A stretch of DNA of 64,000 nucleotides. Source: Planctomycetota bacterium. Lineage in GTDB: Bacteria > Planctomycetota > Phycisphaerae > Phycisphaerales > SM1A02. The translations under genes were made by a program, and so were the position numbers. Below, one piece after another: positions 25,326 through 33,892 of this stretch. The notes below the pieces were generated by a model. That model had not been told where the DNA came from and ran no database searches. It saw only the letters and a list, made by a program, of their open reading frames with translations. The stretch spans positions 1 to 64,000 of the forward strand of contig JAQCEQ010000005.1 in assembly GCA_027618565.1 (NCBI GenBank), in the 5' to 3' direction. Each line of letters opens with the position of its first letter. The stretch's first letter is position 1.

Positions 25326-25841
25326 GTGGCCCCGCCAGTCGAACCCCTCTTCCATGTCGTGCTGTTCCAGCCGCAGATCCCCAACAACACGGGGAACATC
25401 GGCCGCACCTGCATGACGACGGGCTGTCGCCTGCACCTCATTCATCCGCTTGGGTTCCAGATGGACGAGAAAGCGAAGCGCAGGGCGGGGCTTGACTACT
25501 GGCAGCATGTCGACTGTGTTGAACACGCCGATTGGGAGGCCTACCTGCGCGATGCTCGCCCCACGCGCCTGTGGCTGTACACGACGGCATCGCCGCGCCC
25601 ACATTGGGAGGCGCGCTTTGAGCGGGGAGACCACCTCCTCTTTGGCCAAGAAAACGGCGGCGTGCCTGAGTGGCTTCACCAGTGGGTCGACCAATGCCAA
25701 GGGACGGGCCATCGACTTGGGCTTCCCATGCGGCCGCTCAAGGAGGCTCGGTCTCTCAACTTGGCCACGGCAGCAGCGTGTGGGGTCTACGAAGCGTTGC
25801 GGCAAGTCTCTCCGGCGGAGCTCCCTTGGGACACGCCTTGA
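25326..25841 (+). CDS. trmL: tRNA (cytidine/uridine-34-2'-O)-methyltransferase
   Basis: SPOUT-fold methyltransferase that 2'-O-methylates the wobble base of certain leucine tRNAs. The 171 residues carry the typical layout: HVVLFQPQIPNNTGNIGRTC at the start, LIHPLGFQMDEK, then LFGQENGGVPEWL and the SAM-binding trefoil knot residues in PMRPLKEARSLNLATAAACG. GTG 25326 gives the usual N-terminus; a TTG at 25308 in frame would overlap the start codon of the opposite gene. A pseudopilin-like gene follows 122 bases later. Confidence 0.92.
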   Translation: MAPPVEPLFHVVLFQPQIPNNTGNIGRTCMTTGCRLHLIHPLGFQMDEKAKRRAGLDYWQHVDCVEHADWEAYLRDARPTRLWLYTTASPRPHWEARFERGDHLLFGQENGGVPEWLHQWVDQCQGTGHRLGLPMRPLKEARSLNLATAAACGVYEALRQVSPAELPWDTP

Positions 25842-25963
25842 CGCGAGGGAACCGCCTTCACGCGTCTGCCGCGCCGTTATCGCCCATTTCTGGAACCGAT
25901 TTTCCATTCCCGTTCGTATGATTCTTCAGTTGCGAGCCCTCCGCGCCCGCCTCGAGCCAACCC

Positions 25964-26914
25964 ATGAACCCAACGAACACGCGCGCCGTGCGTCGAGCCT
26001 TCACCCTGACCGAGATCCTGGTCGCGGTCGGCATCATCGTCATCCTCATTGGACTGCTGCTCCCCGCCCTGTCCAAGGTGACGCAGCGCGCCAAGGTGAC
26101 GGAAACGCAGGCGCTCATGCAGGAGTTCGCCAAGGCGTGCGATGCGTTCTATCTGCAGTTTGGCTACTACCCGGGGATCGTGTCCGAGAATTCGCTTGTC
26201 CTGGCCGATGGAACTCCGCCAATCCTCTCTGGCATGGAGAACGCACTTCTCCACCTGATGGGCGGTGCCGTACGAAACGACGACCCTGACTACGCCAGTT
26301 TCGGCGGGACGGAACTGACCTTCGGCAACGGCGTGAAAATCAAGTTTGATCCCTCCGAGATTGGCAAGCGGACCCGGATCAACGGCGAGTGGTTCCCCCC
26401 GTTCTTCACGCCCAAGGGCAATCAGCTCGGGCTGGCACTGGGGCAGGTCAACGAGAGCGTGCAGATTCCTGAATTGCTCGATTCCTGGGGCCAGCCCGTC
26501 GCGTTCGCGCGATCTCTCCGGAGCAGCGGACCCCTCACTGGCCCACGCTCGACAAACCCACAGTTCCTGATCGAGCCGTTGATGTCGTACACCACCTCCC
26601 CCGCGCTGGGAGAGTTGGCGCAGGACCAAACCACCGGAAACTCCGGCGCCTATTCGCTCCTCAACAACACCCTCTCACCGTACGGGATGTACGGCGCCAT
26701 CCTGCGACACCCCGGACTGGGAAAATTCTCCACCCTGGGCGATGCCCAGTACGGCACCGCCCGCGGCAAGTATGTGCTCATCAGCGCCGGCGCCGATGGC
26801 ATCTTCTATTCCGTCAAGGATGGCATCGGGTCGACCGCGATGACCAACGCCGACTACGCCAAGCCCGGACTGGCCGAGCGCTACAACGACATCATCGTCT
26901 TCGGCGGCGGGTGA
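25964..26914 (+). CDS. Type II secretion/pilin-like protein (prepilin N-terminus)
   Basis: The N-terminus RRAFTLTEILVAVGIIVILIG is a class III prepilin signal: a short basic leader, cleavage before Phe by prepilin peptidase, Glu at mature position 5, then a hydrophobic helix. The 316 residues are far longer than a major pilin. The C-terminal part ends with a segment found in many planctomycete pseudopilin-like proteins (KYVLISAGADGIFYSVKDGIG and NADYAKPG, with a Gly-rich end). It probably forms part of a surface filament or secretion pseudopilus made with the PilM/PilB set at 41.7-53.3 kb, which is inference. A -10-like TATGAT lies about 45 bases upstream of the ATG. No strong ribosome site. 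Confidence 0.85.
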   Translation: MNPTNTRAVRRAFTLTEILVAVGIIVILIGLLLPALSKVTQRAKVTETQALMQEFAKACDAFYLQFGYYPGIVSENSLVLADGTPPILSGMENALLHLMGGAVRNDDPDYASFGGTELTFGNGVKIKFDPSEIGKRTRINGEWFPPFFTPKGNQLGLALGQVNESVQIPELLDSWGQPVAFARSLRSSGPLTGPRSTNPQFLIEPLMSYTTSPALGELAQDQTTGNSGAYSLLNNTLSPYGMYGAILRHPGLGKFSTLGDAQYGTARGKYVLISAGADGIFYSVKDGIGSTAMTNADYAKPGLAERYNDIIVFGGG

Positions 26915-26941
26915 GTTGGTGACCCCCGCGCCGTGACCCCC

Positions 26942-26969
26942 GGGACGCCCGGGGCGTCCGGGGCGTCCC
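26942..26969. terminator. Terminator between convergent genes
   Basis: gggacgccc (26942-26950) pairs with gggcgtccc (26961-26969) over 9 G/C-rich bases. The loop ggggcgtccg contains a third copy of the arm, so an alternative shorter hairpin competes. It lies in the 85-base gap between the pseudopilin and the minus-strand Gly-rich gene, where a bidirectional terminator is expected. No T-tract follows. Confidence 0.5.
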
Positions 26970-26999
26970 TCGTTCACTTCGGGTTCAATGGTTCTCGAC

Positions 27000-27776
27000 T
27001 CAGTCGTCAAAGACTGGCTTGTCGCCACCAGCCGGCGGCGGCGGAGCACCATCCTTGCCCTGGCCGGGACGCTGCGGGCGATCGGTGCCGTCGGCACCCT
27101 TGCCGTCCTTGCCCTGACCGTCCTTGCCCTGACCGGGACGCTGCGGGCGATCACCGCCGCGCTTGCGCTTGGCCTCCTCGCGCTTCTTCGCGAGATTGTC
27201 ATCGAACGACTTCTGCTGCTCCGGGCTCATCGTGTTGCGAACCTTGTCAAAGGTCGCCTTTGCGTTGGGCGCGCCGTCCCTGAGCGCCTGGGCCTGCTCC
27301 ATGAGCGCGGGGTCGATGTCCCCGCCGGCCTGACGAGCTTCGCGCATCTTCTTCGTGAGCTCGCGCATCTTGTCTTCGTTCTCGGCGCGCCAGGCATCGA
27401 CCTGAGTCTTGAACGCTTCGCGGATGGCCTCGACCTCGGCCTTCTGCTCGTCGCTGAGCGCCGGCTGAACGTCGGCCATGGCCGTACGAGCCATCTCCAG
27501 TTCCTGCATCGCACCGCCCATTCGACCCATCATGTCACCGCCGGGGCCGCCTTGGCCACCCTTATCACGCGCACCGCGCTTCGCCCTGTCGCCACCCGGG
27601 CGATCGCCCTTCTGGCCCTTGGCTCCATCCTGACCGCCCTTGGCGCCCTGACCACCTTGGTCGCCCTGGCTGGGCGGCGTCTTGGGTGCATCCGGTGGCG
27701 TGTTCTGCGCAACGGCAACGGCCAGCCCGAGGGAGAGGGTCGTCGCGAGTGAGATGATCGTGTTCAGTCGGTTCAT
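27000..27776 (-). CDS. Exported Gly/Lys-rich protein with helical core
   Basis: A 258-residue protein with a signal peptide (ISLATTLSLGLAVAVAQ) followed by a collagen-like low-complexity stretch of Gly, Gln, Asp and Lys. A helical middle part (about 85-210) has the phrases ALSDEQKAEVEAIREAF and TMSPEQQKSFDDNLAKK, which resemble the LTxxQ motifs of periplasmic Spy/CpxP-like proteins. The C-terminus repeats RPQRPGQGKDG twice. The role is unknown; a periplasmic chaperone or stress protein is a reasonable guess. ATG 27776 has a good AGGAG site 6 bases upstream. It diverges from the Mrp gene. Confidence 0.75.
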   Translation of the reverse strand: MNRLNTIISLATTLSLGLAVAVAQNTPPDAPKTPPSQGDQGGQGAKGGQDGAKGQKGDRPGGDRAKRGARDKGGQGGPGGDMMGRMGGAMQELEMARTAMADVQPALSDEQKAEVEAIREAFKTQVDAWRAENEDKMRELTKKMREARQAGGDIDPALMEQAQALRDGAPNAKATFDKVRNTMSPEQQKSFDDNLAKKREEAKRKRGGDRPQRPGQGKDGQGKDGKGADGTDRPQRPGQGKDGAPPPPAGGDKPVFDD

Positions 27777-27927
27777 TGGTTCTCCTTGCCGACGGAGTGC
27801 CGGCGAACTCTAATGATTATCCCACGGATGGCGATTCGGGACACGGACGGACGAGTTTTGGCTCTGTTTTCATGCCTTGGGAACCGGGAACCACGAATCC
27901 ACTAGATTCTGGGACTCGAAACGCCCC

Positions 27928-29028
27928 ATGAGCCTTACCGCCGACATCGTGACCACTGCGCTGAGCACCGTCCTTGACCCCGACCTGGGAAAGGACCTGG
28001 TGACCCTCAACATGGTCAAGTCCGTGGAGGTCGACGGTCGGCGCGTCCGCGTCGGGATCGAGTTGACCACCCCAGCGTGCCCAATGAAGGACAAGATCGA
28101 GTCAGATGTCAAGCGAGCCATCCGTGCGGCCGCGATGGGAGAAGGGATCGCGGACGCGACCGTGGAGGTGACCTTCACCGCCGATGTCCGCAAGGCCAAC
28201 CAGCGAACCACCGATGCGGGGAATCCGCTGCCGCGAGTCAAGCATGTGATCGCTGTCGGCGCCGGCAAGGGCGGAGTCGGCAAGAGCACGGTGAGCGTCA
28301 ATCTCGCCGTCGGCCTCGCCAAGTTTGGAGCCGCCGTGGGCCTGCTGGACGGCGACATCTTCGGTCCCAGCCTTCCCACGATGCTGGGGCTGGATGAGGT
28401 GGGAGCCGCGGCCCGCGACAACACGCTGCTCCCCTTCGAGCGGCATGGCATCAAGTCGATGACCATCGGCAAGCTGGTCGATCCTGACAAGGCGCTCATC
28501 TGGCGCGGACCGCGCGCGCACGGCGCGTTCACGCAGCTGGCCACGCAGACCGACTGGGGCGACCTGGACTACCTCATCGTGGACCTGCCTCCTGGCACGG
28601 GCGATGTGCCCCTCTCGCTGGCGCAGCTCCTGCCGCTCACTGGCGCGGTGATCGTGTGCACGCCGCAGCGCGTGGCGCAGGACGATGCTCGACGAGCGGT
28701 GCGCATGTTTGAGCAGCTCGGCGTGGCAATCCTGGGCGTCGTCGAGAACATGTCGTACTTCATCGGCGACGATGGCAAGGAGTACGACCTCTTCGGCCGC
28801 GGAGGCGCCGAGGCGATGGCGCATTCGATGGGTCTCCCCTACTTGGGACAGCTGCCGATCCACATCGAACTTCGCAAGAATGCCGATGCCGGAACGCCCC
28901 TCGCCAATTGGGAGGTGCCGGGGCTTGGCTCCAACCTGGATGCGCTCTGCCAGCGGCTCGCGGCGCAAGTGTCGATCGCCACGATGTCCAGCGGCGGATT
29001 CCTCCAGCCGACGATCAGCGTGAGTTGA
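27928..29028 (+). CDS. Mrp/ApbC-type P-loop ATPase
   Basis: Member of the Mrp/NBP35 family, carriers of iron-sulfur clusters to apo-proteins. The 366 residues begin with a MIP18 (DUF59) domain ending TTPACPMKD. The ATPase follows: deviant Walker A GKGGVGKST near 116, LLDGDIFGPSLPTMLG, and VDLPPGTGDVPLSL. The family usually has a CxxC after ENMSYF that binds a bridging [4Fe-4S] cluster between two subunits; here the sequence reads ENMSYFIGDDGKEYDLFG, without cysteine. So the cluster-carrier role may be lost or carried by another site. ATG 27928 gives the standard N-terminus. Confidence 0.9.
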   Translation: MSLTADIVTTALSTVLDPDLGKDLVTLNMVKSVEVDGRRVRVGIELTTPACPMKDKIESDVKRAIRAAAMGEGIADATVEVTFTADVRKANQRTTDAGNPLPRVKHVIAVGAGKGGVGKSTVSVNLAVGLAKFGAAVGLLDGDIFGPSLPTMLGLDEVGAAARDNTLLPFERHGIKSMTIGKLVDPDKALIWRGPRAHGAFTQLATQTDWGDLDYLIVDLPPGTGDVPLSLAQLLPLTGAVIVCTPQRVAQDDARRAVRMFEQLGVAILGVVENMSYFIGDDGKEYDLFGRGGAEAMAHSMGLPYLGQLPIHIELRKNADAGTPLANWEVPGLGSNLDALCQRLAAQVSIATMSSGGFLQPTISVS

Positions 29029-29056
29029 ACGCGGTACGCCCCGCCGGGAATCAACC

Positions 29057-30514
29057 TCAGCAGCGTGGCCGGCCTGCCGGGGCACCAGACTCAATCGGGA
29101 ACCCACGCCCCGCCCAGGGCCAGTAGCCGCCGCGGAGGTTGGCGACCGTGAAGCCGCGTCGACGCAAGTAGGTGCACGCCCGCGCGCTTCGGTTTCCCGA
29201 GCGGCAGTAGCAGATGAGCGGCTGCGATCGATCCCACTCGGCGCAGCGCTCCGGCAGTTGCGTGAACGGAGCAAACTCCGCGTTGGGAAGGTGCCCGCGC
29301 TCGAACTCAAGGCAGTTGCGGACATCGACGAATCGCCATGACTGCTGCTCCCACCGTCGGCGCGCGGTCGGGGAGGAGACTTCCTCGATTTCTTCGATGG
29401 GAAGGATCCGGTCGGGGATGGCGTCGTACGCGGCGCCATCCAGCCAGCCAGCGAATTCCTCGACGCCGACTCGCCAGAGCGCACGGACGGCGAGCTCCAC
29501 TTCGTCGGGCGCACAGACCAGCACGACCTCATCGCCAGGCTCGAGGTAGCTCCCTGCGCTCATCGCGAAAAATTTGTCCAGCGGGGCACTGATGGCGCCC
29601 TGCACGAATCCCTCGTTGAATCGAGGCCACGCGCGGCAGTCCACCACCACGCTCGCCGGCCGCGCGAGCGCCGCCAGGAAGGTGTCGGTGTCCAGCGCGG
29701 GCGCCGTGGGCGGGACATCGCCCGCGGCGCAGCAGGCGCCTGAGATGTTGAGCCGCTTGACTCGACCAAAGTAGGCGGGCGGATCGGGAAGCTCCGACAG
29801 CACCTTCTTGGCGAACTCGTCGCTGTCGGCGTCGCAAGACTTCAGCACGCCGTTGATCCGGCGCTCAATGCCCATCTTGGTGACCGGCATCGAAGCGACC
29901 ATGCGCCCACATGGGCTGCCCGCCGTATGCCCGGGATACACCATCACATCATCGCCCAAGTCGCCCAGTCGCGCGAGCGCTGCCTGCAGGGTCTTGGCAG
30001 CCGCCACTCGATCCGCTCCCTCCAGCTGCATGTGCGCACCAAGGTCGGGTCTGCCAACGCCACCCGCGAAGAGGAAGTCGCCGGTGAGGAGGGCGCGAAC
30101 GGTGCCTGACTCGTCCACGACCGCCAGCGAGATTGCCTCGGGAGTGTGCCCGGGTGTGTGGAGTACCCGGAGCCGGATCCCGCCGACGGCGAGTTCGTCT
30201 CCGTCCCCCAGCAATCGAACCCGTGAGCGCGCCGTTTCGTCCATCGCACCGATCCACCGCGGTTCACCGCACACGCCGGAGACCCAGGCGGGGATCCCCT
30301 GGCGCTCGCACAGTGCCGGCACCCCGCTCACGAAGTCCGCGTGCACGTGTGTCTCGATCGCGGCGATGACTCGCCACCCCTCCTGCCGTGCCAGCGCAAG
30401 CACCCGGTCCGCATCACGCTCGGGATCCACGACCACCACTTCCCTGCTGACCTCGCAGCCGACGAGATAGGCGCTCTGCGCCAGCGCGTCGTCGTGGAGT
30501 CGGCGGAGGATCAT
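29057..30514 (-). CDS. Persulfide dioxygenase-rhodanese fusion (CstB-like)
   Basis: A 485-residue cytoplasmic protein. The N-terminal metallo-beta-lactamase domain (to about 250) has the iron-site motif ETHVHADFVSG, VLHTPGHTPEA and GDFLFAGGVGRPD, as in ETHE1-type persulfide dioxygenases, which oxidise glutathione or other persulfides to sulfite. Two rhodanese domains follow: the first has lost the usual active loop (VLVCAPDEVE), the second keeps the catalytic Cys in ICYCRSGNRS. This order, with an inactive then an active rhodanese, is that of CstB, which turns persulfide to thiosulfate. ATG 30514 overlaps the kbl stop as ATGA, so it is translated together with the threonine-degrading enzymes. 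Confidence 0.88.
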   Translation of the reverse strand: MILRRLHDDALAQSAYLVGCEVSREVVVVDPERDADRVLALARQEGWRVIAAIETHVHADFVSGVPALCERQGIPAWVSGVCGEPRWIGAMDETARSRVRLLGDGDELAVGGIRLRVLHTPGHTPEAISLAVVDESGTVRALLTGDFLFAGGVGRPDLGAHMQLEGADRVAAAKTLQAALARLGDLGDDVMVYPGHTAGSPCGRMVASMPVTKMGIERRINGVLKSCDADSDEFAKKVLSELPDPPAYFGRVKRLNISGACCAAGDVPPTAPALDTDTFLAALARPASVVVDCRAWPRFNEGFVQGAISAPLDKFFAMSAGSYLEPGDEVVLVCAPDEVELAVRALWRVGVEEFAGWLDGAAYDAIPDRILPIEEIEEVSSPTARRRWEQQSWRFVDVRNCLEFERGHLPNAEFAPFTQLPERCAEWDRSQPLICYCRSGNRSARACTYLRRRGFTVANLRGGYWPWAGRGFPIESGAPAGRPRC

Positions 30515-31770
30515 GCCTCGGCCTTGAGTTTCCGTAGTGCGCCGATGAGCACATCGAGGTGCGCGGTCGTGTGTGCTGCGGAGATCTGGACGCGCAGTCG
30601 AGCGTGGCCCTCGGGCACCACGGGGAATCCGAAACCGATCACGAACACGCCCATCTCCAGCAGTCGCTTGGAGAGCGCGATCGCGCGCGCCGTCTCGTGG
30701 ACGATGATCGGACAGATGGCCGTGGGGCTGGTGAGCACATCCCATCCCGCCGCGCGGATGCCGTTTCGTACGTACGCCACATTGTCACGCAGCCGCTGCA
30801 CGCGCTGTGGTTCTCGCATGAGCACTTCGATGGCCTTGTCGGCACTGCACGCGACCGTGCATGGCAACGCATTGGAGAAGAGCGTGGGGCGACCGCGTTG
30901 GACCAGCAACTCAATCGCACGCTGGGAGCCGGCGACATACCCACCGGCACCGCCGCCGAGGGCCTTGCCAAGCGTCCCCGTGAAGTAGTCCACCTGCGTG
31001 CCAGTCATGCCCCAGTGTTCGTGCGTTCCACGGCCGGTTGCCCCCATGACACCGGTGCCGTGTGAATCGTCCACCACCAGCTTGGCGCCGAATTCGTCGC
31101 AGACCGCGCGCATCCCCGGGAGGTCTGCGATGTCGCCTTCCATCGAGAAGACACCGTCGGTCACCACCCACGCGGTGCCGGTGACCTCCGGATTCGCTGC
31201 GGCCTGGACAAGCCGCTCGCGCAGCGACCCAAGGTCGTTGTGCTTGTAGACCGTCTTGTGGAGGCCTTTCTTCATGACCGAGGCCAGCCGGATCGAATCG
31301 ATGATCGACGCGTGGTTCAGCTCATCCGAGATGATGATGTCGCCAGGCTCGCACAACGTCGGAAAGATCGCTTCGTTGGCGTTCCAGCACGAGACAAAGG
31401 TGTACGAGGACTCCACCCCGTAGAACTGGGCGATGCGACGCTCCAATTGCTCGTGGCACTCAAAGGTGCCGCAGATGAAGCGGACGCTGGCCGTACCCGC
31501 CCCGTATCGCGTGATCCCATCATGCGCGGCCTGCACCACCTCCGGGTGATTGGCCAGGCCAAGGTAGTTGTTGGAGCAGAAGCACGCGACCTCGCCGTAC
31601 CCGCGGAGGCGCACGGTGGCGTCCATTGGCCCTTCGATGGTCTGCAAGTGCTTCAGTTGGCCAGCCAGCCGGAGCTGCGACAGCGTGCTGTCCGTTCGCG
31701 TGTCGAACAAGGCTGGAAGGGTCGACGCGGCCACCGTGGTCATTCCAGCGATGGTAGTTGGATCGCTCAC
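30511..31770 (-). CDS. kbl: Glycine C-acetyltransferase (2-amino-3-ketobutyrate CoA ligase)
   Basis: PLP enzyme that splits 2-amino-3-ketobutyrate with CoA into glycine and acetyl-CoA, the second step of threonine breakdown. The 419 residues are of the alpha-oxoamine synthase family: SNNYLGLANHP, GTASVRFICGTFECHEQLE, DELNHASIIDSIRL, DDSHGTGVMG and the PLP-binding lysine in TGTLGKALGGGAGG. Other family members (such as 8-amino-7-oxononanoate synthase) are possible by fold, but the motifs and the upstream threonine dehydrogenase point to Kbl. Start GTG 31770 overlaps the upstream stop as GTGA. Confidence 0.94.
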   Translation of the reverse strand: MSDPTTIAGMTTVAASTLPALFDTRTDSTLSQLRLAGQLKHLQTIEGPMDATVRLRGYGEVACFCSNNYLGLANHPEVVQAAHDGITRYGAGTASVRFICGTFECHEQLERRIAQFYGVESSYTFVSCWNANEAIFPTLCEPGDIIISDELNHASIIDSIRLASVMKKGLHKTVYKHNDLGSLRERLVQAAANPEVTGTAWVVTDGVFSMEGDIADLPGMRAVCDEFGAKLVVDDSHGTGVMGATGRGTHEHWGMTGTQVDYFTGTLGKALGGGAGGYVAGSQRAIELLVQRGRPTLFSNALPCTVACSADKAIEVLMREPQRVQRLRDNVAYVRNGIRAAGWDVLTSPTAICPIIVHETARAIALSKRLLEMGVFVIGFGFPVVPEGHARLRVQISAAHTTAHLDVLIGALRKLKAEA

Positions 31771-32876
31771 GCGTACCGTGCGCGCACCGCCGGGCCCAGG
31801 TAGTCACGGAAGGCTCCCGCGAGGTCGTGCTCGGGGATCCAGCCCCAGTCGCGGCGCGCAGCCGAGTCATCGCAGTCCTCCGGCCACGAGTCGACAATGG
31901 CCTGTCGAAGCGGGTTCGGCGAGTAGCTGATTCGAGCGGCTGGAAAGAGTGTGGTGACCTGCGTCGCGATCTCAGCGGCGCTCGGCGCGAAGCCGGACAC
32001 GTTGTAGGTGGTCGATGTCAGTCGCTCGCGTGACGCCGCCGCCAGTTCCATGATCGCTCGCACCGCATCGGGCATCGTCATGAACGGGATGCGCGAGTCC
32101 GCACGGACGAAGCACGCATAGGGCTTGCCCTGCGCCGCCGCGTGGAGCATCTCGGGGCCAAAGTCGCTGGTGCCGCCGCTGGGCACTGTGTCGGCCGAAA
32201 TGATGCCGGGGAAACGGATGGCGCGGAAGTCCACGACGTCCGCCGCTGCACGATCGGCGTCCAGCATCCTGTAACTCGTGGACGTGTATCGCCCCAGCTC
32301 CTCGACGGCGCGCTTGTGAACGCCGTACACCGTGGTCGATTGCGTGAATTGGTCCTCGCTGATGGCGCCGGCTGCGCGCTTCACTTCCAGCGACGGCATG
32401 CCGTACACGGCGATTGTCGACGGGAACATGAACAGCGTTGGAGTCCCCCGCCGCATGCCAGGCTGCGCCGCCAGCTCCAGGAGCTGCGCGCTGCCGCCAA
32501 GGTTGACCTTGAAGGCCAGCGCAGGATCCTGTTCGCTTCGCGAGGACAGCAGCGCCGCGAGGTGCCAGACTTCGTCGATGGCGCGCCCCGTGAGCGATGG
32601 GTCAAACGCCGATGCCAGGACGGCGCCGTCCGACACATCCCCGGCGATCGTGCGCGTGCATTGCCCCGCCGAGACCGCGTCCAGCGGCCGGAGGTCGAAG
32701 CCGATGATGGGCCGTGATTCGCCGTGCTGCTCCCGCAGCGCGCACAGGAGCGCGTGGCCAAGTTCCCCGTCGGCGCCGGTGACGAGGATGGCACCCGTCC
32801 GCGGCTGTGCTGCGGGCGACTTCGGCGAATTCGTCGGGTTCATTGGCAGGTGCTTGGGGTCAGCCGTTGCTGGCAT
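31767..32876 (-). CDS. L-threonine 3-dehydrogenase, short-chain (SDR) type
   Basis: NAD-dependent extended SDR protein of 369 residues. Glycine-rich GADGELGHALL binds NAD; PSTIAVYG and YGVHK supply the catalytic Thr/Ser, Tyr and Lys. Substrate-binding text such as RFPGIISADTVPSGGTSDF and the coupled kbl downstream identify it as the SDR form of threonine dehydrogenase, which oxidises threonine to 2-amino-3-ketobutyrate, rather than a sugar epimerase. This assignment leans on context. ATG 32876 was taken; ATG 32843 would also fit. A -10-like TATACT lies 14-19 bases upstream of the ATG, so the leader would be very short. Confidence 0.85.
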   Translation of the reverse strand: MPATADPKHLPMNPTNSPKSPAAQPRTGAILVTGADGELGHALLCALREQHGESRPIIGFDLRPLDAVSAGQCTRTIAGDVSDGAVLASAFDPSLTGRAIDEVWHLAALLSSRSEQDPALAFKVNLGGSAQLLELAAQPGMRRGTPTLFMFPSTIAVYGMPSLEVKRAAGAISEDQFTQSTTVYGVHKRAVEELGRYTSTSYRMLDADRAAADVVDFRAIRFPGIISADTVPSGGTSDFGPEMLHAAAQGKPYACFVRADSRIPFMTMPDAVRAIMELAAASRERLTSTTYNVSGFAPSAAEIATQVTTLFPAARISYSPNPLRQAIVDSWPEDCDDSAARRDWGWIPEHDLAGAFRDYLGPAVRARYA

Positions 32877-32923
32877 GGGAGGGACACGGAGTATAGAACC
32901 GGTCGCGCCAATCTCGTCCCGAT

Positions 32924-33892
32924 TCAGGCCACGCATCCCAGCCTCACCAGGAGGTCTCGCGTGGCCTTGATGCCGTCGGGCTCGCTCATGCGATTCCCCT
33001 CGTACTCGATGCCGATCCAGCCGGTGTACTTCGCACCGCGGACGATGGACAGCATCTGCGTGAAGTCGATCTTCGTCTCGGCGGCGACGGCGCCGCCTGC
33101 GTCCACCGAGAAGTCGTAACTCTTTGCGCTCACGCCCTTCGCAAACGGCATCAGGTCGCGCACGCCTTGGTAGCGGTCGTACTCGTAGAAGTTGCCAAAG
33201 TCAGGAAGCGTCCCGCAGTTGGGGAGCCCCACCGACCGGATCACGCCGGCCAGCCAGTCGCCATGGCTGGAGAGACCGCCGTGGTTTTCGACGATGACAT
33301 TCTGGCCAAAGCTCGCCGCGCGCTCGCTCAGCGACCGCAACCCTTCCGCCGCCAGCTTGGCTTGCTCCTCCCGCGAGCCATCGCTCCTTGCATTGACCCG
33401 TATCGAGTGGCATCCCAGCGCCTGCGCCAGTTCCAGCCACTTGACATGGTTCTCCACTGCCTGCGCCCGTGCCGCGGTGTCCGGGGCACCTAGATCACCC
33501 TCGCCGTCGCACATGATGAGGACGCTGGTGACGCCGGAATCGGAGGAGCGCCTCTTGAGTTCCGCCGCCAGCCCCTTCGCGTCGCCCATGCGGGACTTGT
33601 AGAAGGAATTCACGTACTCGACACCGCTGATGCCGTAGTCGCGCTTGGCAATCGTTGGGAACTCCACCGGGTCGATCGTCCCGCCTGCAATCGCCCGGTG
33701 CAGGCTCCACTGGGCCAGCGAGATTCTGTGTGGCGTGACAGCCCCCGGCGCCGCCCGCTCGCCCACCGGAGTTGCCGATGGAGTTGCGGCCGGCGTGGCC
33801 TCCTGCAGTGGATTCCATCGCCCGGCGAACGCCTTCGCGCTGGCCGCCGCAGCCGTGAACGCGCCGCCGATCCACGCTCGCCGGGTCGTCAC
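32924..33892 (-). CDS. Tat-exported TIM-barrel protein (xylose isomerase-like)
   Basis: A 322-residue protein whose N-terminus TTRRAWIGGAFTAAAASAKAFA is a twin-arginine signal, so it should be folded in the cytoplasm and exported. The rest matches the AP-endonuclease-2/xylose isomerase TIM-barrel family: SLAQWSLHRAI, YGISGVEYVNSFY, GCHSIRVNARSDG, IVENHGGLSSHGDWL, LPDFGNFYEYD and IGIEYEGNR, with Glu, Asp and His residues for a divalent metal. Planctomycetes have many such exported sugar isomerase/epimerase-like proteins; the substrate is not known. Start GTG 33892 overlaps the stop of the preceding 90-residue protein as GTGA. Confidence 0.85.
   Translation of the reverse strand: MTTRRAWIGGAFTAAAASAKAFAGRWNPLQEATPAATPSATPVGERAAPGAVTPHRISLAQWSLHRAIAGGTIDPVEFPTIAKRDYGISGVEYVNSFYKSRMGDAKGLAAELKRRSSDSGVTSVLIMCDGEGDLGAPDTAARAQAVENHVKWLELAQALGCHSIRVNARSDGSREEQAKLAAEGLRSLSERAASFGQNVIVENHGGLSSHGDWLAGVIRSVGLPNCGTLPDFGNFYEYDRYQGVRDLMPFAKGVSAKSYDFSVDAGGAVAAETKIDFTQMLSIVRGAKYTGWIGIEYEGNRMSEPDGIKATRDLLVRLGCVA

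Noticed and set aside
28102-29532. 476-codon minus-strand frame opposite the Mrp gene
   Set aside because: The Mrp reading has full family motifs; the antisense frame also overlaps the end of another real gene.
31767-32876. Reading the SDR protein as a sugar-nucleotide epimerase
   Set aside because: No sugar-nucleotide genes are nearby, while the coupled kbl gene makes SDR-type threonine dehydrogenase the better fit.
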